A DNA stretch of 47,028 nucleotides from Candidatus Dormiibacterota bacterium. GTDB lineage: Bacteria; Chloroflexota; Dormibacteria; Dormibacterales; Dormibacteraceae. Position 1 is the first letter of the stretch; each line of letters opens with the position of its first letter. Of the stretch, positions 33,785 to 43,219 are shown piece after piece. The DNA is taken from contig JAMXLM010000020.1 in NCBI GenBank assembly GCA_024280995.1, forward strand, positions 1 through 47,028, in the 5' to 3' direction. The notes below the pieces were generated by a model. The model saw only the letters and a program-made list of their open reading frames with translations. It had not been told where the DNA came from and made no database searches. Made by a program: the position numbers and the translations under genes.

Positions 33785-33790
33785 CGGCCC

Positions 33791-33839
33791 TTAACAACCT
33801 AGGTTCTCATGCGTCTTTGTCGCGCGTAGCGTCCCGGGA
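33791..33839 (+). promoter_or_regulatory. Two-box promoter motif, copy 3
   Basis: TTAACAACCTAGGTT (33791-33805) and TAGCGTCCCGGGA (33827-33839) have the exact 36-bp phase; the inner part of the first box is the most divergent of the set. It drives the pilin-TrbL-M23 operon. Confidence 0.65.
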
Positions 33840-33984
33840 AAAGCTCTTGGAGGCGCAAATGGTCCTTCTCGCCGCATCACCAGACATCGCACCCATCACC
33901 GATCTCATCAACACGTGGATTCACATTGGCCAAGCACTCGTTGGGTCGATTGGTGCCTTGGCTTTTATTTTCGCGTTCATCTGG
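33791..33984 (+). repeat. Duplicated promoter-pilin segment, copy B
   Basis: Counterpart of 32915-33107, 876 bp further on. Copy B has more A/T at third codon positions in the first half of the gene than its own second half or copy A. Confidence 0.8.
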
Positions 33985-34119
33985 AAGATCACCGCGGTCG
34001 AATCGAAGTCGGCGCTCGCGGCCAAGCAGTGGATCCAGCGCATCGTCGTCGGCACCATCGGCGTCGAGGTGGCGAGCTCGCTGGTCGGCATCCTCACGAG
34101 CTCCGTCCCCACCCACTAG
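33859..34119 (+). CDS. VirB2/TrbC-like pilin or two-helix membrane subunit
   Basis: 86 residues from ATG 33859 with GGAGG upstream. A short N-terminus with ITDLINTW, a first membrane helix (about 21-43), a polar loop with ESKSALAAKQW, and a second helix (60-81) match the size and topology of VirB2/TrbC conjugative pilins and of PrgI-like small T4SS proteins. A longer frame from 33817 would skip the ribosome-binding site. It is followed after 6 bp by a TrbL/VirB6-like gene. Confidence 0.75.
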   Translation: MVLLAASPDIAPITDLINTWIHIGQALVGSIGALAFIFAFIWKITAVESKSALAAKQWIQRIVVGTIGVEVASSLVGILTSSVPTH

Positions 34120-34125
34120 ATCCGC

Positions 34126-35019
34126 GTGAACCTTCCCGACCTACAGGCTCTCCTCGCGTCGCTGGCGCGCATCGAGGGCTACCTGTTCACCATCGTGCAT
34201 CCCAACCTGGTGATCGCCAAGATCCTGGATGACAGCATCGGCCTGCTGTTGAACGTCTGGTTCAAGTTCATCCTCAGCACGACCGACTTCGAGACGGGCG
34301 GGGATTTCGTCGCCGGCTCCGCAATCCAGCAGTTCGAGCCAAAGGTCCAGCTGGTCGCCAATGCGGGCCTGGTGGTGATCGCGATGTGGGCCTCGTACCG
34401 AATCATGTGGGGCCACGGCCTGTTCACGCAGTACACGGCTCGCATCCTGCTGCCGCGCCTGTTCATGGCCGCGGTGTTGATCAACTTCGCGATGCCGCTG
34501 TTCCAGATGGGCGTAACCGCGGCGAACGCGATCAGCCACTCGGTGCAGACGTTCGCGGTGACTGATGACATGACGACGTTCATCACCGGGCTCAAACGTG
34601 GCGACGCAAGCACCGGGACGTGGGAGATCGTCACGACCGCCGTGCTCGCCGGCGGTTACGGCGTACTCGCGATCGCCTATCTCGTGCGTTACGCGATTCT
34701 CGTCGTGCTGGCGATCACTGCCCCGCTCGCGGCACTGCTCTTCATGCTCCCGGAGACCAACCACCTCTCGAAGATGTGGACGTCACACTTCGCGACCAAC
34801 CTGTTCATGCAGCCGATGCAGCTGTTCGTGCTGGCCATCGGATTCACGCTCGAACGTGACGGCATCACGCCAGTCCACCACCTCTTCGCGCTGGCGTCCC
34901 TGCTGATCGTCCTCAAGGTGCCTGGTGCGATGGGAGCCAGCGAGAAGGCGGCTCACAAGGTCCAGTCGACGGTCACGCACGCGTTCAAGGACATCGCCCA
35001 CGCGATGGCGAAAGGGTGA
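34126..35019 (+). CDS. TrbL/VirB6-like polytopic membrane protein
   Basis: 297 residues from GTG 34126. About six or seven hydrophobic segments: VQLVANAGLVVIAMWASY, ILLPRLFMAAVLINFAMPLF, AVLAGGYGVLAIAYLV, RYAILVVLAITAPLAALLFM, FMQPMQLFVLAIGF and LFALASLLIVLKV. The layout with a long polar N-terminus and a cluster of C-terminal helices fits the TrbL/VirB6 family, which forms the inner-membrane channel of type IV secretion systems. Its stop overlaps the GTG of the peptidase gene. No VirB4, VirD4 or relaxase gene lies in the window. Confidence 0.72.
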   Translation: MNLPDLQALLASLARIEGYLFTIVHPNLVIAKILDDSIGLLLNVWFKFILSTTDFETGGDFVAGSAIQQFEPKVQLVANAGLVVIAMWASYRIMWGHGLFTQYTARILLPRLFMAAVLINFAMPLFQMGVTAANAISHSVQTFAVTDDMTTFITGLKRGDASTGTWEIVTTAVLAGGYGVLAIAYLVRYAILVVLAITAPLAALLFMLPETNHLSKMWTSHFATNLFMQPMQLFVLAIGFTLERDGITPVHHLFALASLLIVLKVPGAMGASEKAAHKVQSTVTHAFKDIAHAMAKG

Positions 35020-35504
35020 TTCGCATCGTCGCGGTGGCGGGCGGCGCGATCGCCGTCTTCCTCGTGGGCGCGACCCAGGTGCCGAGCCACGTGCGGCTGC
35101 CCGTGTCGACGGTCGTGGTTGGTGCGGTGGTCAGTCAGCCGTTCGGCTGCACTTCCGTCGCTCTGGAGCCGATCGACATGTCATGTCCGACGCATCACAC
35201 CCACACGGGGATCGACCTCGCCGCACCGCTTGGCACCGACGTCCACGCCGCGACGGGCGGCACCGTGGCGACCGGTTGGGACCCCGCGGGAGCCGGGAAC
35301 TTCGTAGAGGTCTGGCCGGACGGCCACACTCGCATCCTCTACTGCCATCTCTCGGCTTTTGCCGTGCAAACCGGAGACGTGGTGGTTGCCGGCGAGGTCA
35401 TTGGTTACGTCGGAGAGACCGGTCTGGCGACCGGCCCGCACGTTCACCTGCAGGTCGACGTCGACGGCGTGCCTGTCGACCCCGCCGTGTTCCTAGCTTC
35501 TTAA
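35016..35504 (+). CDS. M23 (LytM-type) zinc peptidase
   Basis: 162 residues. An N-terminal signal or anchor helix (about 2-20) precedes the M23 domain. Zinc ligands and catalytic residues are all present: His63 and Asp67 in HTGID, His111 in CHLSA, and His142-x-His144 in GPHVHLQV. It should cut peptide cross-links of peptidoglycan on the outside of the membrane, in the place of the VirB1 or CwlT hydrolase in type IV secretion systems. GTGA overlap with the TrbL-like gene shows tight coupling. The stop codon overlaps the next two-box promoter. Confidence 0.88.
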   Translation: MIRIVAVAGGAIAVFLVGATQVPSHVRLPVSTVVVGAVVSQPFGCTSVALEPIDMSCPTHHTHTGIDLAAPLGTDVHAATGGTVATGWDPAGAGNFVEVWPDGHTRILYCHLSAFAVQTGDVVVAGEVIGYVGETGLATGPHVHLQVDVDGVPVDPAVFLAS

Positions 35505-35549
35505 CAGGCTGGGTAGGAATTCGCGTCCGTGGCACCTAGGCTGGGGTCA
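35501..35549 (+). promoter_or_regulatory. Two-box promoter motif, copy 4 (ssb)
   Basis: TTAACAGGCTGGGTA (35501-35515) begins at the stop codon of the peptidase gene; TAGGCTGGGGTCA starts at 35537, exactly 36 bp on. The second box is weaker than elsewhere. The ssb gene has GGAGG further downstream. Confidence 0.65.
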
Positions 35550-35568
35550 ATTTCACGGAGGTGATGCG

Positions 35569-35916
35569 ATGGTCAACAAAGTCATCCTGATCGGCAACCT
35601 GGCGGCCGACCCTGACGTAAAGGCGACGCCGAGCGGCACGTATGTGGCCAAGATGCGGCTGGCGACGAACTCGTACCTGGGCAAGGACGAGAGCGGGCAC
35701 CGCAAGGAGGCGTCGGAGTTTCACAACCTCGTCGCGTTCGGCAAGACCGCGGAGTTTGCGGGCCAGTATCTGAAGAAGGGGCGCTCGCTCTACGTCGAGG
35801 GCCGGCTGCACACCAGCTCCTGGGACGACACCGCCGGCCAGAAGCGTTACCGGACCGAAGTGGTGGTGGAAGAGGTCAAGTTCGTGGGCCAGAAGCCGGT
35901 TGAGGCGGCCGCCTAG
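35569..35916 (+). CDS. ssb: Short single-stranded DNA-binding protein without acidic tail
   Basis: 115 residues; ATG with GGAGGTGATGCG upstream. The OB fold is complete (VNKVILIGNLAADPDVK, FHNLVAFGKTAEFAGQYLKKG, YVEGRLHTSSW). It ends soon after the fold with KPVEAAA, lacking the disordered linker and acidic DDIPF-like tip that recruits replication partners. Bacillus subtilis SsbB, a competence-induced 113-residue SSB, is truncated in the same way. The absence of rpsF, rpsR and rplI neighbours and the shared two-box promoter support an accessory role in DNA uptake or transfer. Confidence 0.9.
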   Translation: MVNKVILIGNLAADPDVKATPSGTYVAKMRLATNSYLGKDESGHRKEASEFHNLVAFGKTAEFAGQYLKKGRSLYVEGRLHTSSWDDTAGQKRYRTEVVVEEVKFVGQKPVEAAA

Positions 35917-35958
35917 CGGGATGCAGTTCGGGGTCCTCGGACGTAATCTTGTAATCCC

Positions 35959-36465
35959 ATGGCTGAGGACATCGGCGCCTGGTTCGCTTCCCGAGTTCCG
36001 TCCGGCTGGTTCGTCGCGCCGCCGGACGTGACCGCCGACGGGGAGGAGATCCTCGTCATGGGCACGCTACCGGACGTCGAGCTGGCCGGCGGCACAAAGT
36101 CAGAGGGCCGGACGGCTGCCCGGATCGCACGGATCGACAGGTTCCGCGAGGAGACCCGGGAAGATCGCATCAAGATCGCTCGCGAGGCCGAACGTCACTT
36201 CCGGCGCAAGGTGGCTTGGGGCGCTCGGTGCGGTGCCGAGTCGAGGATCTTCACGACGCTCAGCGTGCCGGTCATGACCCGGCTGCGGATGAACGAGCGG
36301 TCGATCCTGGACACGCTGGTCGCCGGCGGGGTCGCCAGGAGCCGGAGCGAGGCGCTCGCGTGGTGCGTCCGGCTGGTCGGTATGCACCAGGCGGACTGGA
36401 TCAAGGGGCTGCGCGACGCGCTGGTCAAGGTCGACGAAGTTCGCAGCAAAGGGCCGCTCAACTAG
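35959..36465 (+). CDS. Hypothetical protein with RHH-like C-terminal region
   Basis: 168 residues. The N-terminal half is soluble with a PPDVTADGEEILVMG strand pattern followed by a charged helix (ARIDRFREETREDRIKIARE). The C-terminal part (VPVMTRLRMNERSILDTLV, then GVARSRSEALAWCVRLV) is arranged like a ribbon-helix-helix strand and two helices. A DNA-binding role is possible but unproven. TAATCT (35944-35949) is a possible -10 box close to the ATG. No family name is recognised. Confidence 0.7.
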   Translation: MAEDIGAWFASRVPSGWFVAPPDVTADGEEILVMGTLPDVELAGGTKSEGRTAARIARIDRFREETREDRIKIAREAERHFRRKVAWGARCGAESRIFTTLSVPVMTRLRMNERSILDTLVAGGVARSRSEALAWCVRLVGMHQADWIKGLRDALVKVDEVRSKGPLN

Positions 36466-36515
36466 ACCGAATTTCGCAGTAAGCGAACTCAGATCGAGTT
36501 AGTCCCGTTGATACT

Positions 36516-38012
<1,497 letters not shown>

Positions 38013-38047
38013 ACTTTAGAAGTGCGCCCTGCGCGCGCCCGGCGGGC

Positions 38048-38254
38048 CTAGACGGTCCTCACGCGCGCGAAGTTGGCGGCGACGAAGCTCGCCACCGCAA
38101 GCACCGCGCAGAGGATCGCGTGCTTGGCGTGCGGGCCTGCCGACCCCGACGAGGTGAACGTCGGAAGGATGCCTCCGACGAGGTAGAGGATGGCCGCGAC
38201 GATGAAGACGATTCCCAGCAGCCCAAGCACCACGGCGAACGTATTGCTCTTCAC
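38048..38254 (-). CDS. Small two-helix membrane protein
   Basis: 68 residues, GTG start that overlaps the uppP stop (GTGA). Two membrane helices (FAVVLGLLGIVFIVAAILYLV and AILCAVLAVASFVAANFA) flank a short extracytoplasmic loop. Function unknown; it may associate with UppP, with which it is co-transcribed. Confidence 0.68.
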   Translation of the reverse strand: MKSNTFAVVLGLLGIVFIVAAILYLVGGILPTFTSSGSAGPHAKHAILCAVLAVASFVAANFARVRTV

Positions 38255-39108
38255 GCGCCGAAGCGTAACAAAGCCAGGCTGATGAGCCCGGCCGCGATGC
38301 AGTACCAGCCGTACGGGTCGAGCCGGCCCGAGCGGAAGTAGCGGAGGAGAAAGCGAGCGCTCGCGTAGGCGGCCAGGCCCGCGAGGATGGCGGCGGCGAC
38401 GTACTCGAGGACAGGGACGCCGCCCTTGAACAGCTCGGGGACCTCGACCAGGCCCGCCCCAAGGATGGTCGGGGTGGCCAGAAGAAATGAGAAACGTGCA
38501 GCCTCCTCATGCCGCAAGCCCGCAATCAGGCCGCCCCCGATCGTCACCCCCGAGCGCGAGATTCCGGGAATGAACGCAAGCGCCTGGCAGGCGCCCACGA
38601 TCGCCGCCGCGCGGAAGCTGATCCGCTCCGCTGATGCGAAGCGCTCCTCCTGCTCCTGTCGCGTCTTGCCTCGCTCGGCGCGACGGCGGAAGAGCTCAAA
38701 CCCGAGCATCAGAACGCCGTTGACGATGAGAAACGCGGCCGCCTCATAGGGCGAGGCGAAGAGCGCCTTGATGCGGTTTTCGAAGAAGACGCCGAGGACG
38801 GCGGCGGGGATCACGCCGACCAGCAGCAGCATCGCCAGGCGCTCGCTGTCGCTCTCCATCGAGCCGCGAAACGCCGCGGCGAAGAACCCGCGGACAATCT
38901 GCACCCACTCGTCCCGGTAAAGGACGAGCAACGCCGTCGCGGTGCCGATGTGGAGCAGGACGAGGAACGGCACGAACGATGGATCGGATTGCTTGAAGCT
39001 CCAGTGCAGCAGGCTCGGCACGAGCACCGCGTGTCCCAGCGAAGAGACGGGGAACAGCTCGCTCGCGCCCTGCAGCAGGCCCATGAACAATGCCTGCCAC
39101 GGATTCAC
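38251..39108 (-). CDS. uppP: Undecaprenyl-diphosphatase
   Basis: 285 residues, eight membrane segments. GLLQGASELFPVSSLGH (residues 10-26) is the variant of the conserved E-rich motif and PGISRSG is the second active-site motif. It recycles the undecaprenyl carrier for peptidoglycan synthesis. GTG 39108 is 18 bp from the divergent LLM gene. Confidence 0.93.
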   Translation of the reverse strand: MNPWQALFMGLLQGASELFPVSSLGHAVLVPSLLHWSFKQSDPSFVPFLVLLHIGTATALLVLYRDEWVQIVRGFFAAAFRGSMESDSERLAMLLLVGVIPAAVLGVFFENRIKALFASPYEAAAFLIVNGVLMLGFELFRRRAERGKTRQEQEERFASAERISFRAAAIVGACQALAFIPGISRSGVTIGGGLIAGLRHEEAARFSFLLATPTILGAGLVEVPELFKGGVPVLEYVAAAILAGLAAYASARFLLRYFRSGRLDPYGWYCIAAGLISLALLRFGA

Positions 39109-39112
39109 TGGT

Positions 39113-39127
39113 TAGATTGTCATGCAA
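39113..39127 (+). promoter_or_regulatory. -10 box of the LLM gene, probably leaderless
   Basis: TAGATT (39113-39118) ends 8 nt before ATG 39127, in the 18-bp gap between divergent genes. Confidence 0.4.
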
Positions 39128-40026
39128 TGAAACGACTCGCCGCCGGTGTCCCCGCCGTGAAGACGATCGAGGAATCGGTCAAACGCGTGAAGCTTGCCGA
39201 GCAGCTCGGATACGAGTCGGTCTGGATCTATCAACTGCCGAACACTCGCGAGGCCCCGCTGGTGCTCGCGGCTTACGCCGCCGGAACGCAGCGAATCAAG
39301 TTCGGCACCGGCGTATTGCCGATCTACACGAGGCACCCAACAGCGATGGTGCAGATGGCGGCGACCCTGGACGAGCTGTCGGCCGGCCGCTTCATCCTCG
39401 GCATCGGAGTCAGCCATAAGGTGACGGTCGAGGGTTTCTGGGGTCTCCACCTCGAGCACCCCGTTGAGGCGATGCGCGAGTACCTGACCATCGTGCGCAC
39501 GAGCCTGCGCGACGGTGGATGCAACTTCGAAGGCGAGCACTTCACCGCGCGGTGGGCCTACAGCGGACCTCGACACGCCGACCTGCCGGTCATGATCTCG
39601 GCCCTCAACCCCCGCATGCTCGAGCTCGCCGGCGAGCTGGCCGACGGCGTGGTCCTGTACATGTGTCCGCCGGGACACATCAAGGACGAGGTGATCCCGA
39701 GGGTTCGGGCGGGCCGGGAGAAGGCAGGCAAAACCATGGAAGGATTCGAGGTGGTGGCTGCCGTCGATGCGTGCGCGACCTCCGACCGCAAAGCGGCGAT
39801 TGAGGCTTACCAACCAACGCTCGACCGTTACGCGTCGCTTCCGTTCTACCGCCGAGGGATGGAGGCGGGACACCTCAACGCCGATGAGCTCGCTGCGATC
39901 GGCGAACCGAACGAGGTCCGCAAATCGATAGCTCGCTACATCGATAGCGGCGTGACCCTTCCGATGGTGGCGCCGTTCGGCGGCCGGTTCGAGGCGACCC
40001 TGGAGGCCGCCGCGGCCACAGACTAG
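39127..40026 (+). CDS. LLM-class (F420-type) oxidoreductase
   Basis: 299 residues with a luciferase-like TIM barrel: LAEQLGYESVWIYQL, RIKFGTGVLPIYTRHPTAM, TLDELSAGRFILGIGVSH and the C-terminal GEPNEVRKSIARYIDSGVT. Members of this set mostly use coenzyme F420 (for example methylene-H4MPT reductase-like and mycobacterial proteins), but FMN cannot be excluded. The upstream open frame is antisense to uppP. The stop overlaps the next, convergent gene by 4 bp. Confidence 0.88.
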   Translation: MKRLAAGVPAVKTIEESVKRVKLAEQLGYESVWIYQLPNTREAPLVLAAYAAGTQRIKFGTGVLPIYTRHPTAMVQMAATLDELSAGRFILGIGVSHKVTVEGFWGLHLEHPVEAMREYLTIVRTSLRDGGCNFEGEHFTARWAYSGPRHADLPVMISALNPRMLELAGELADGVVLYMCPPGHIKDEVIPRVRAGREKAGKTMEGFEVVAAVDACATSDRKAAIEAYQPTLDRYASLPFYRRGMEAGHLNADELAAIGEPNEVRKSIARYIDSGVTLPMVAPFGGRFEATLEAAAATD

Positions 40027-40337
40027 CCGAGCTTCGCGGCCGCTTCGTCGAGGAGCTTGCGCGCCGTGTCGAACTCGCGGCGGACGCCCGCATCCTCGGT
40101 GCGCTCGAGGAGCGAATCGACCTCCTTCCAGCGCATGGCGTCGCGCTCGCCGAGGCCCGAACGGACCTGGCCTATGGTCTGGGTCGCGAACAGCAGGCCG
40201 CCTCCCGGGTTGTCCATGATCGAGCGTGCGATCGCCAGCTGAGCGCGCGCCCACGTGACGATCTCGTCGCCCGGATGCGTATCGAGCGGTTTCGGCCTGG
40301 TGACATCGACGCCCACGCTGCGACTATTGTCCGCCAA
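40023..40337 (-). CDS. Hypothetical protein
   Basis: 104 residues from TTG 40337. It is mostly helical, with GDEIVTWARAQLAIARSIM and ending DTARKLLDEAAAKLG. No motif or membrane segment is seen. It follows the GNAT gene after 6 bp and probably ends that operon. Confidence 0.6.
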   Translation of the reverse strand: MADNSRSVGVDVTRPKPLDTHPGDEIVTWARAQLAIARSIMDNPGGGLLFATQTIGQVRSGLGERDAMRWKEVDSLLERTEDAGVRREFDTARKLLDEAAAKLG

Positions 40338-40343
40338 GCGCCC

Positions 40344-40841
40344 TCAGCGGCTCGCCCGTGAGCCGCCACCGGCGAGCGCGCGAAGCGCGCCGCCGGAGAT
40401 TCGATAGACGGTCCATTCATCGTTCGGCCTGGCGCCGAGGCGCTCGTAGAACCGAATCGCGTCCTTGTTCCAGTCCAGCACCGCCCACTCGAGCCGTCCG
40501 CAGTCGCGCTCGACCGCGATCTGGGCAAGCCGCTCGAGCAGCAGCCGTCCTACGCCGCCACCGCGCGCCTCCGGCTTGACGAACAGGTCCTCGAGGTACA
40601 GGCCGGGCTTGCCGAGGAAGGTCGAGAAGTTGTGAAAGAAGAGCGCCAGCGCGACGGGCTCGCCTTCGTCCTCGGCGATCAGCGTCTCGGCGTATGGCCG
40701 GTCTCCAAAAAGGCTTCGCTCCAGCGTCTCGTCGGTCATCGAGACCTCGTGCTCGAGCTTCTCGTAGCGGGCGAGACCGCGGATCAGCTCCGCGATGACG
40801 CCCACGTCCGCCTTCTCGCCCGCGCGAATCCGGACGGTCAC
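40344..40841 (-). CDS. GNAT-family N-acetyltransferase
   Basis: 165 residues. LEDLFVKPEARGGGVGRLLLERL holds the acetyl-CoA pyrophosphate loop (RGGGVG) and DWNKDAIRFYERLGA is the C-terminal GNAT signature. The ELIRGLARYEKLEHEV N-terminus resembles spermidine/diamine acetyltransferases. GTG start overlaps the DUF3052-like stop. Confidence 0.9.
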   Translation of the reverse strand: MTVRIRAGEKADVGVIAELIRGLARYEKLEHEVSMTDETLERSLFGDRPYAETLIAEDEGEPVALALFFHNFSTFLGKPGLYLEDLFVKPEARGGGVGRLLLERLAQIAVERDCGRLEWAVLDWNKDAIRFYERLGARPNDEWTVYRISGGALRALAGGGSRASR

Positions 40842-41236
40842 TTCGGCCGGTCCGTCAGCCGGAACACGAACCGCATCGCTCCGTGCGTGTCCGAGAAGCT
40901 CGCGATCTTGTTGTCCACGAGTCCGGCGTCCAGGCCCGCCTGGATCAGGTCGGTGTCGCGCAGCGCACTGCCCGGGCCTTTCCGCCTGACGGCCCAGATC
41001 GCCCCATTCGGCTCGATCCAGGTCTTGAGCTCGCGCAATCGGTCGAGGTCGCGGAGCTGCTCCACGCCGAAGATGACCATGTCGCAGCGGGATCTCGGTT
41101 TGCGCGTGACGACGTTATGAGTCCGTTCGCGCAGCTGCTCGAGGAAGGAGGCGTCCTCGACGTCGAGAACCGCCACCTTCGACGACGGCTTGACGCCGAG
41201 CTTATCGAGAAGCGGTTTTGTTGCCGTTTCCGCCAC
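40838..41236 (-). CDS. DUF3052-like protein
   Basis: 132 residues with a GTG start. The pattern KPSSKVAVLDVEDASFLEQL and DMVIFGVEQLRDLDRLRELKTWIEPNGAIWAVRRKG resembles the uncharacterised DUF3052 family of actinobacteria, which looks like a Rossmann-type domain without catalytic motifs. Overlaps with both neighbours place it in the aldolase-to-GNAT operon. Confidence 0.72.
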   Translation of the reverse strand: MAETATKPLLDKLGVKPSSKVAVLDVEDASFLEQLRERTHNVVTRKPRSRCDMVIFGVEQLRDLDRLRELKTWIEPNGAIWAVRRKGPGSALRDTDLIQAGLDAGLVDNKIASFSDTHGAMRFVFRLTDRPK

Positions 41237-41435
41237 GGACCGCTCCGAACACGATCACGCCCAGCAACCAGCCCGCATATGCGCCGGCCACGACCAGGAC
41301 TATGAGCGGGATCGGGTTGCCGACCCGGCTCGATATCAGCCCGCCGAACCCCGCCAGCGCGCCGAACACGAGCGCGCCGGCGACTCCGCCCACGATTGCG
41401 CCGACGACCGCCGCGGGAGTGAGACTGCTCTTCAG
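41202..41435 (-). CDS. Small two-helix membrane protein with uncertain start
   Basis: About 77 residues: Gly/Ala-rich helices AVVGAIVGGVAGALVFGALAG and IPLIVLVVAGAYAGWLLGVI separated by a short polar loop. No ATG, GTG or TTG in frame lies near the N-terminus; CTG at 41435, overlapping the stop of the upstream gene (CTGA), is the best placed start. The tail overlaps the DUF3052-like gene by 35 bp. Function unknown. Confidence 0.6.
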   Translation of the reverse strand: MKSSLTPAAVVGAIVGGVAGALVFGALAGFGGLISSRVGNPIPLIVLVVAGAYAGWLLGVIVFGAVRGGNGNKTASR

Positions 41436-42121
41436 ACCTCGACCACCTGCAGGTCTTTGACCGCGCCGGTTATGGTCCCCGAGTACACGTGGTTGAAGAA
41501 GAACCGCGTGTCGGGGTGGCGTTTGCGCAGCTTTGCCGCCGCCTCCCAGCTCATGTGGCTGAACACGTCGCCGGGCCCGGTCGCCTCCACGATCGCGACA
41601 TCCGCCTTGTCGACCAGCTTGTCGAGCGGCGCGGTCGCCTCGGTGTCGCCCGAGTACGCGACCACGATGCCGTTGACGTGGATCCTGTATCCCGTCCCGC
41701 CCATGGTCCCGTGATCGAGCCTCACGGTCTCGTACCTCACCCCCGATGCGGTGCCGGCGGGCTTGGCCGTCAAATACCGGACCTTGAACTGGGGTTTCAT
41801 GACCCGCTTCCAGTCCGGTCCCCAGCTCACCTCCCACAGCTTCTCCAGGTGATCCTCGACGCCGGCCGGTCCGACAAACGTAAGGGGCCGGCGGTCGACG
41901 AACACGCGGTGCAGCACAAACGGCGGGAGTCCCAGCGTGTGGTCGCCATGGAAATGCGTCAGGAAGACGACCTCGATCGCGCCCGGGTCGACGCCCAGGC
42001 GATGCATGTGAGGAAGCAGAGGCGCGCCACCGTCCAGGAGCACACGACCGTCGACCACCACGGCCCCGTTGTAGCGGTCGAGCGAGAACGCCGCGCCGCT
42101 ACCGAGGAACGCGAGCTTTAC
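41432..42121 (-). CDS. Metallo-beta-lactamase-fold hydrolase
   Basis: 229 residues if translation starts at the upstream end of the homology, GTA 42121 (overlapping the aldolase TAA). The first canonical start, GTG 42061, would remove [19 protein letters not shown], the typical first strand and loop of the fold. [11 protein letters not shown] gives the HxHxDH metal site, DHGTMG and YSGDTEAT the other ligands, and FFFNHVYSG the last His region. It is like RNase Z or the arylsulfatase-type branch; substrate unknown. Confidence 0.85.
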   Translation of the reverse strand, partial: VKLAFLGSGAAFSLDRYNGAVVVDGRVLLDGGAPLLPHMHRLGVDPGAIEVVFLTHFHGDHTLGLPPFVLHRVFVDRRPLTFVGPAGVEDHLEKLWEVSWGPDWKRVMKPQFKVRYLTAKPAGTASGVRYETVRLDHGTMGGTGYRIHVNGIVVAYSGDTEATAPLDKLVDKADVAIVEATGPGDVFSHMSWEAAAKLRKRHPDTRFFFNHVYSGTITGAVKDLQVVEV

Positions 42122-43197
42122 GCGATGGTTACCGCCTGGTTCAGGTACACGTCCTGAATTGCGTGCAGTAATTCGACACCCTCCTTCATCGGACGCTGGA
42201 AAGACTTCCGGCCGCTGATCAGACCCATTCCTCCGGCGCGCTTGTTGATGACGGCGGTGCGGACCGCGTCCTTCATGTCAGAGGCGCCTTTGCTTTCGCC
42301 GCCGGAGTTGATGAGTCCGGAGCGGCCCATGAAGTTGTTGATCACCTGGTAACGGCAGAGATCGATGGGGTGGTCGCTTGACAGCTTGCTGTACACGTCG
42401 GGCGACGTCTTGCCGAACCCGATGACCTCGAAGCCCCGGTTGGTGTCCGGAAGCTTCTGCTTGATGATGTCCGCCTGGATCGAGACCCCGATGTGGTTGG
42501 CCTGTCCGGTGAGGTCGGCCGCGGTCTCGTAGTTGACGCCGTCCTTCTTGAAGGCGTTGTTGCGGACGTAGCACCAGAGCACCGTCGCCATGCCCAGCTC
42601 GTGCGCCTCGTGGAACGCCCGCGAGATCTCGATGATCTGCCGGTCGGACTCGGCCGAACCGAAGTAGATCGTCGCCCCGACCGCAACGGCGCCCAGCTCC
42701 CACGCCTCCCGGACGGTGCCGAAGAGGATCTGGTCGTAGTGGTTCGGGTAGGTCATCAGCTCGTTGTGGTTCAGCTTGCAGATCATGGGGATCCGGTGCG
42801 CGAACTTCCGCGCCACGGAGCCCAGGACGCCGAAGGTGGAAGCGACCGCGTTGCATCCGCCTTCGATCGCCAGCTCGACTATCTTGCCGCCGTCGAAGTA
42901 GATCGGGTTGGGTGCGAAGGAGGCCCCGGCCGTGTGCTCGATGCCCTGGTCGACGGGCAGGATCGAGAGGTAGCCGGTGCCCGCCAGGCGGCCGTGCGAC
43001 CACATCGACTGGAGGCTGCCAAGCACCCTCGTCGGGCGGTCGCTGTCCTTCCAGACCCGCTCGTTGAAGTCCGGGCCTGGCAGGTGGAGCTGCTCTTTCG
43101 GGACGGTCTGGCACTTGTGCTCTAGGAGGTCCCGGGCGTCGGCGCCGAGGAGCTCTTCGAGCTTCTCCTGGGATCCACGGGTGACAGTTGCCATCAT
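42118..43197 (-). CDS. Class I fructose-bisphosphate aldolase (DhnA/FbaB type)
   Basis: 359 residues. [47 protein letters not shown] and [17 protein letters not shown] are characteristic of the Schiff-base-forming DhnA/FbaB group used in glycolysis and gluconeogenesis. It heads the minus-strand operon to GNAT and is divergent from the diguanylate cyclase gene. Confidence 0.92.
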   Translation of the reverse strand: MMATVTRGSQEKLEELLGADARDLLEHKCQTVPKEQLHLPGPDFNERVWKDSDRPTRVLGSLQSMWSHGRLAGTGYLSILPVDQGIEHTAGASFAPNPIYFDGGKIVELAIEGGCNAVASTFGVLGSVARKFAHRIPMICKLNHNELMTYPNHYDQILFGTVREAWELGAVAVGATIYFGSAESDRQIIEISRAFHEAHELGMATVLWCYVRNNAFKKDGVNYETAADLTGQANHIGVSIQADIIKQKLPDTNRGFEVIGFGKTSPDVYSKLSSDHPIDLCRYQVINNFMGRSGLINSGGESKGASDMKDAVRTAVINKRAGGMGLISGRKSFQRPMKEGVELLHAIQDVYLNQAVTIA

Positions 43198-43219
43198 TGC
43201 CTCTTACACATTTAATTAG

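Noticed and set aside
35904..35915. Perfect palindrome AGGCGGCCGCCT at the end of ssb
   Set aside because: No loop and no T-run; it encodes the Ala-rich C-terminus and is likely a consequence of GC-rich codons.
30475..35916. A recent integrative element or prophage around the Fic-pilin-ssb region
   Set aside because: No integrase, relaxase, tRNA target or flanking direct repeats; composition and the shared promoter at 19 kb argue for resident genes.
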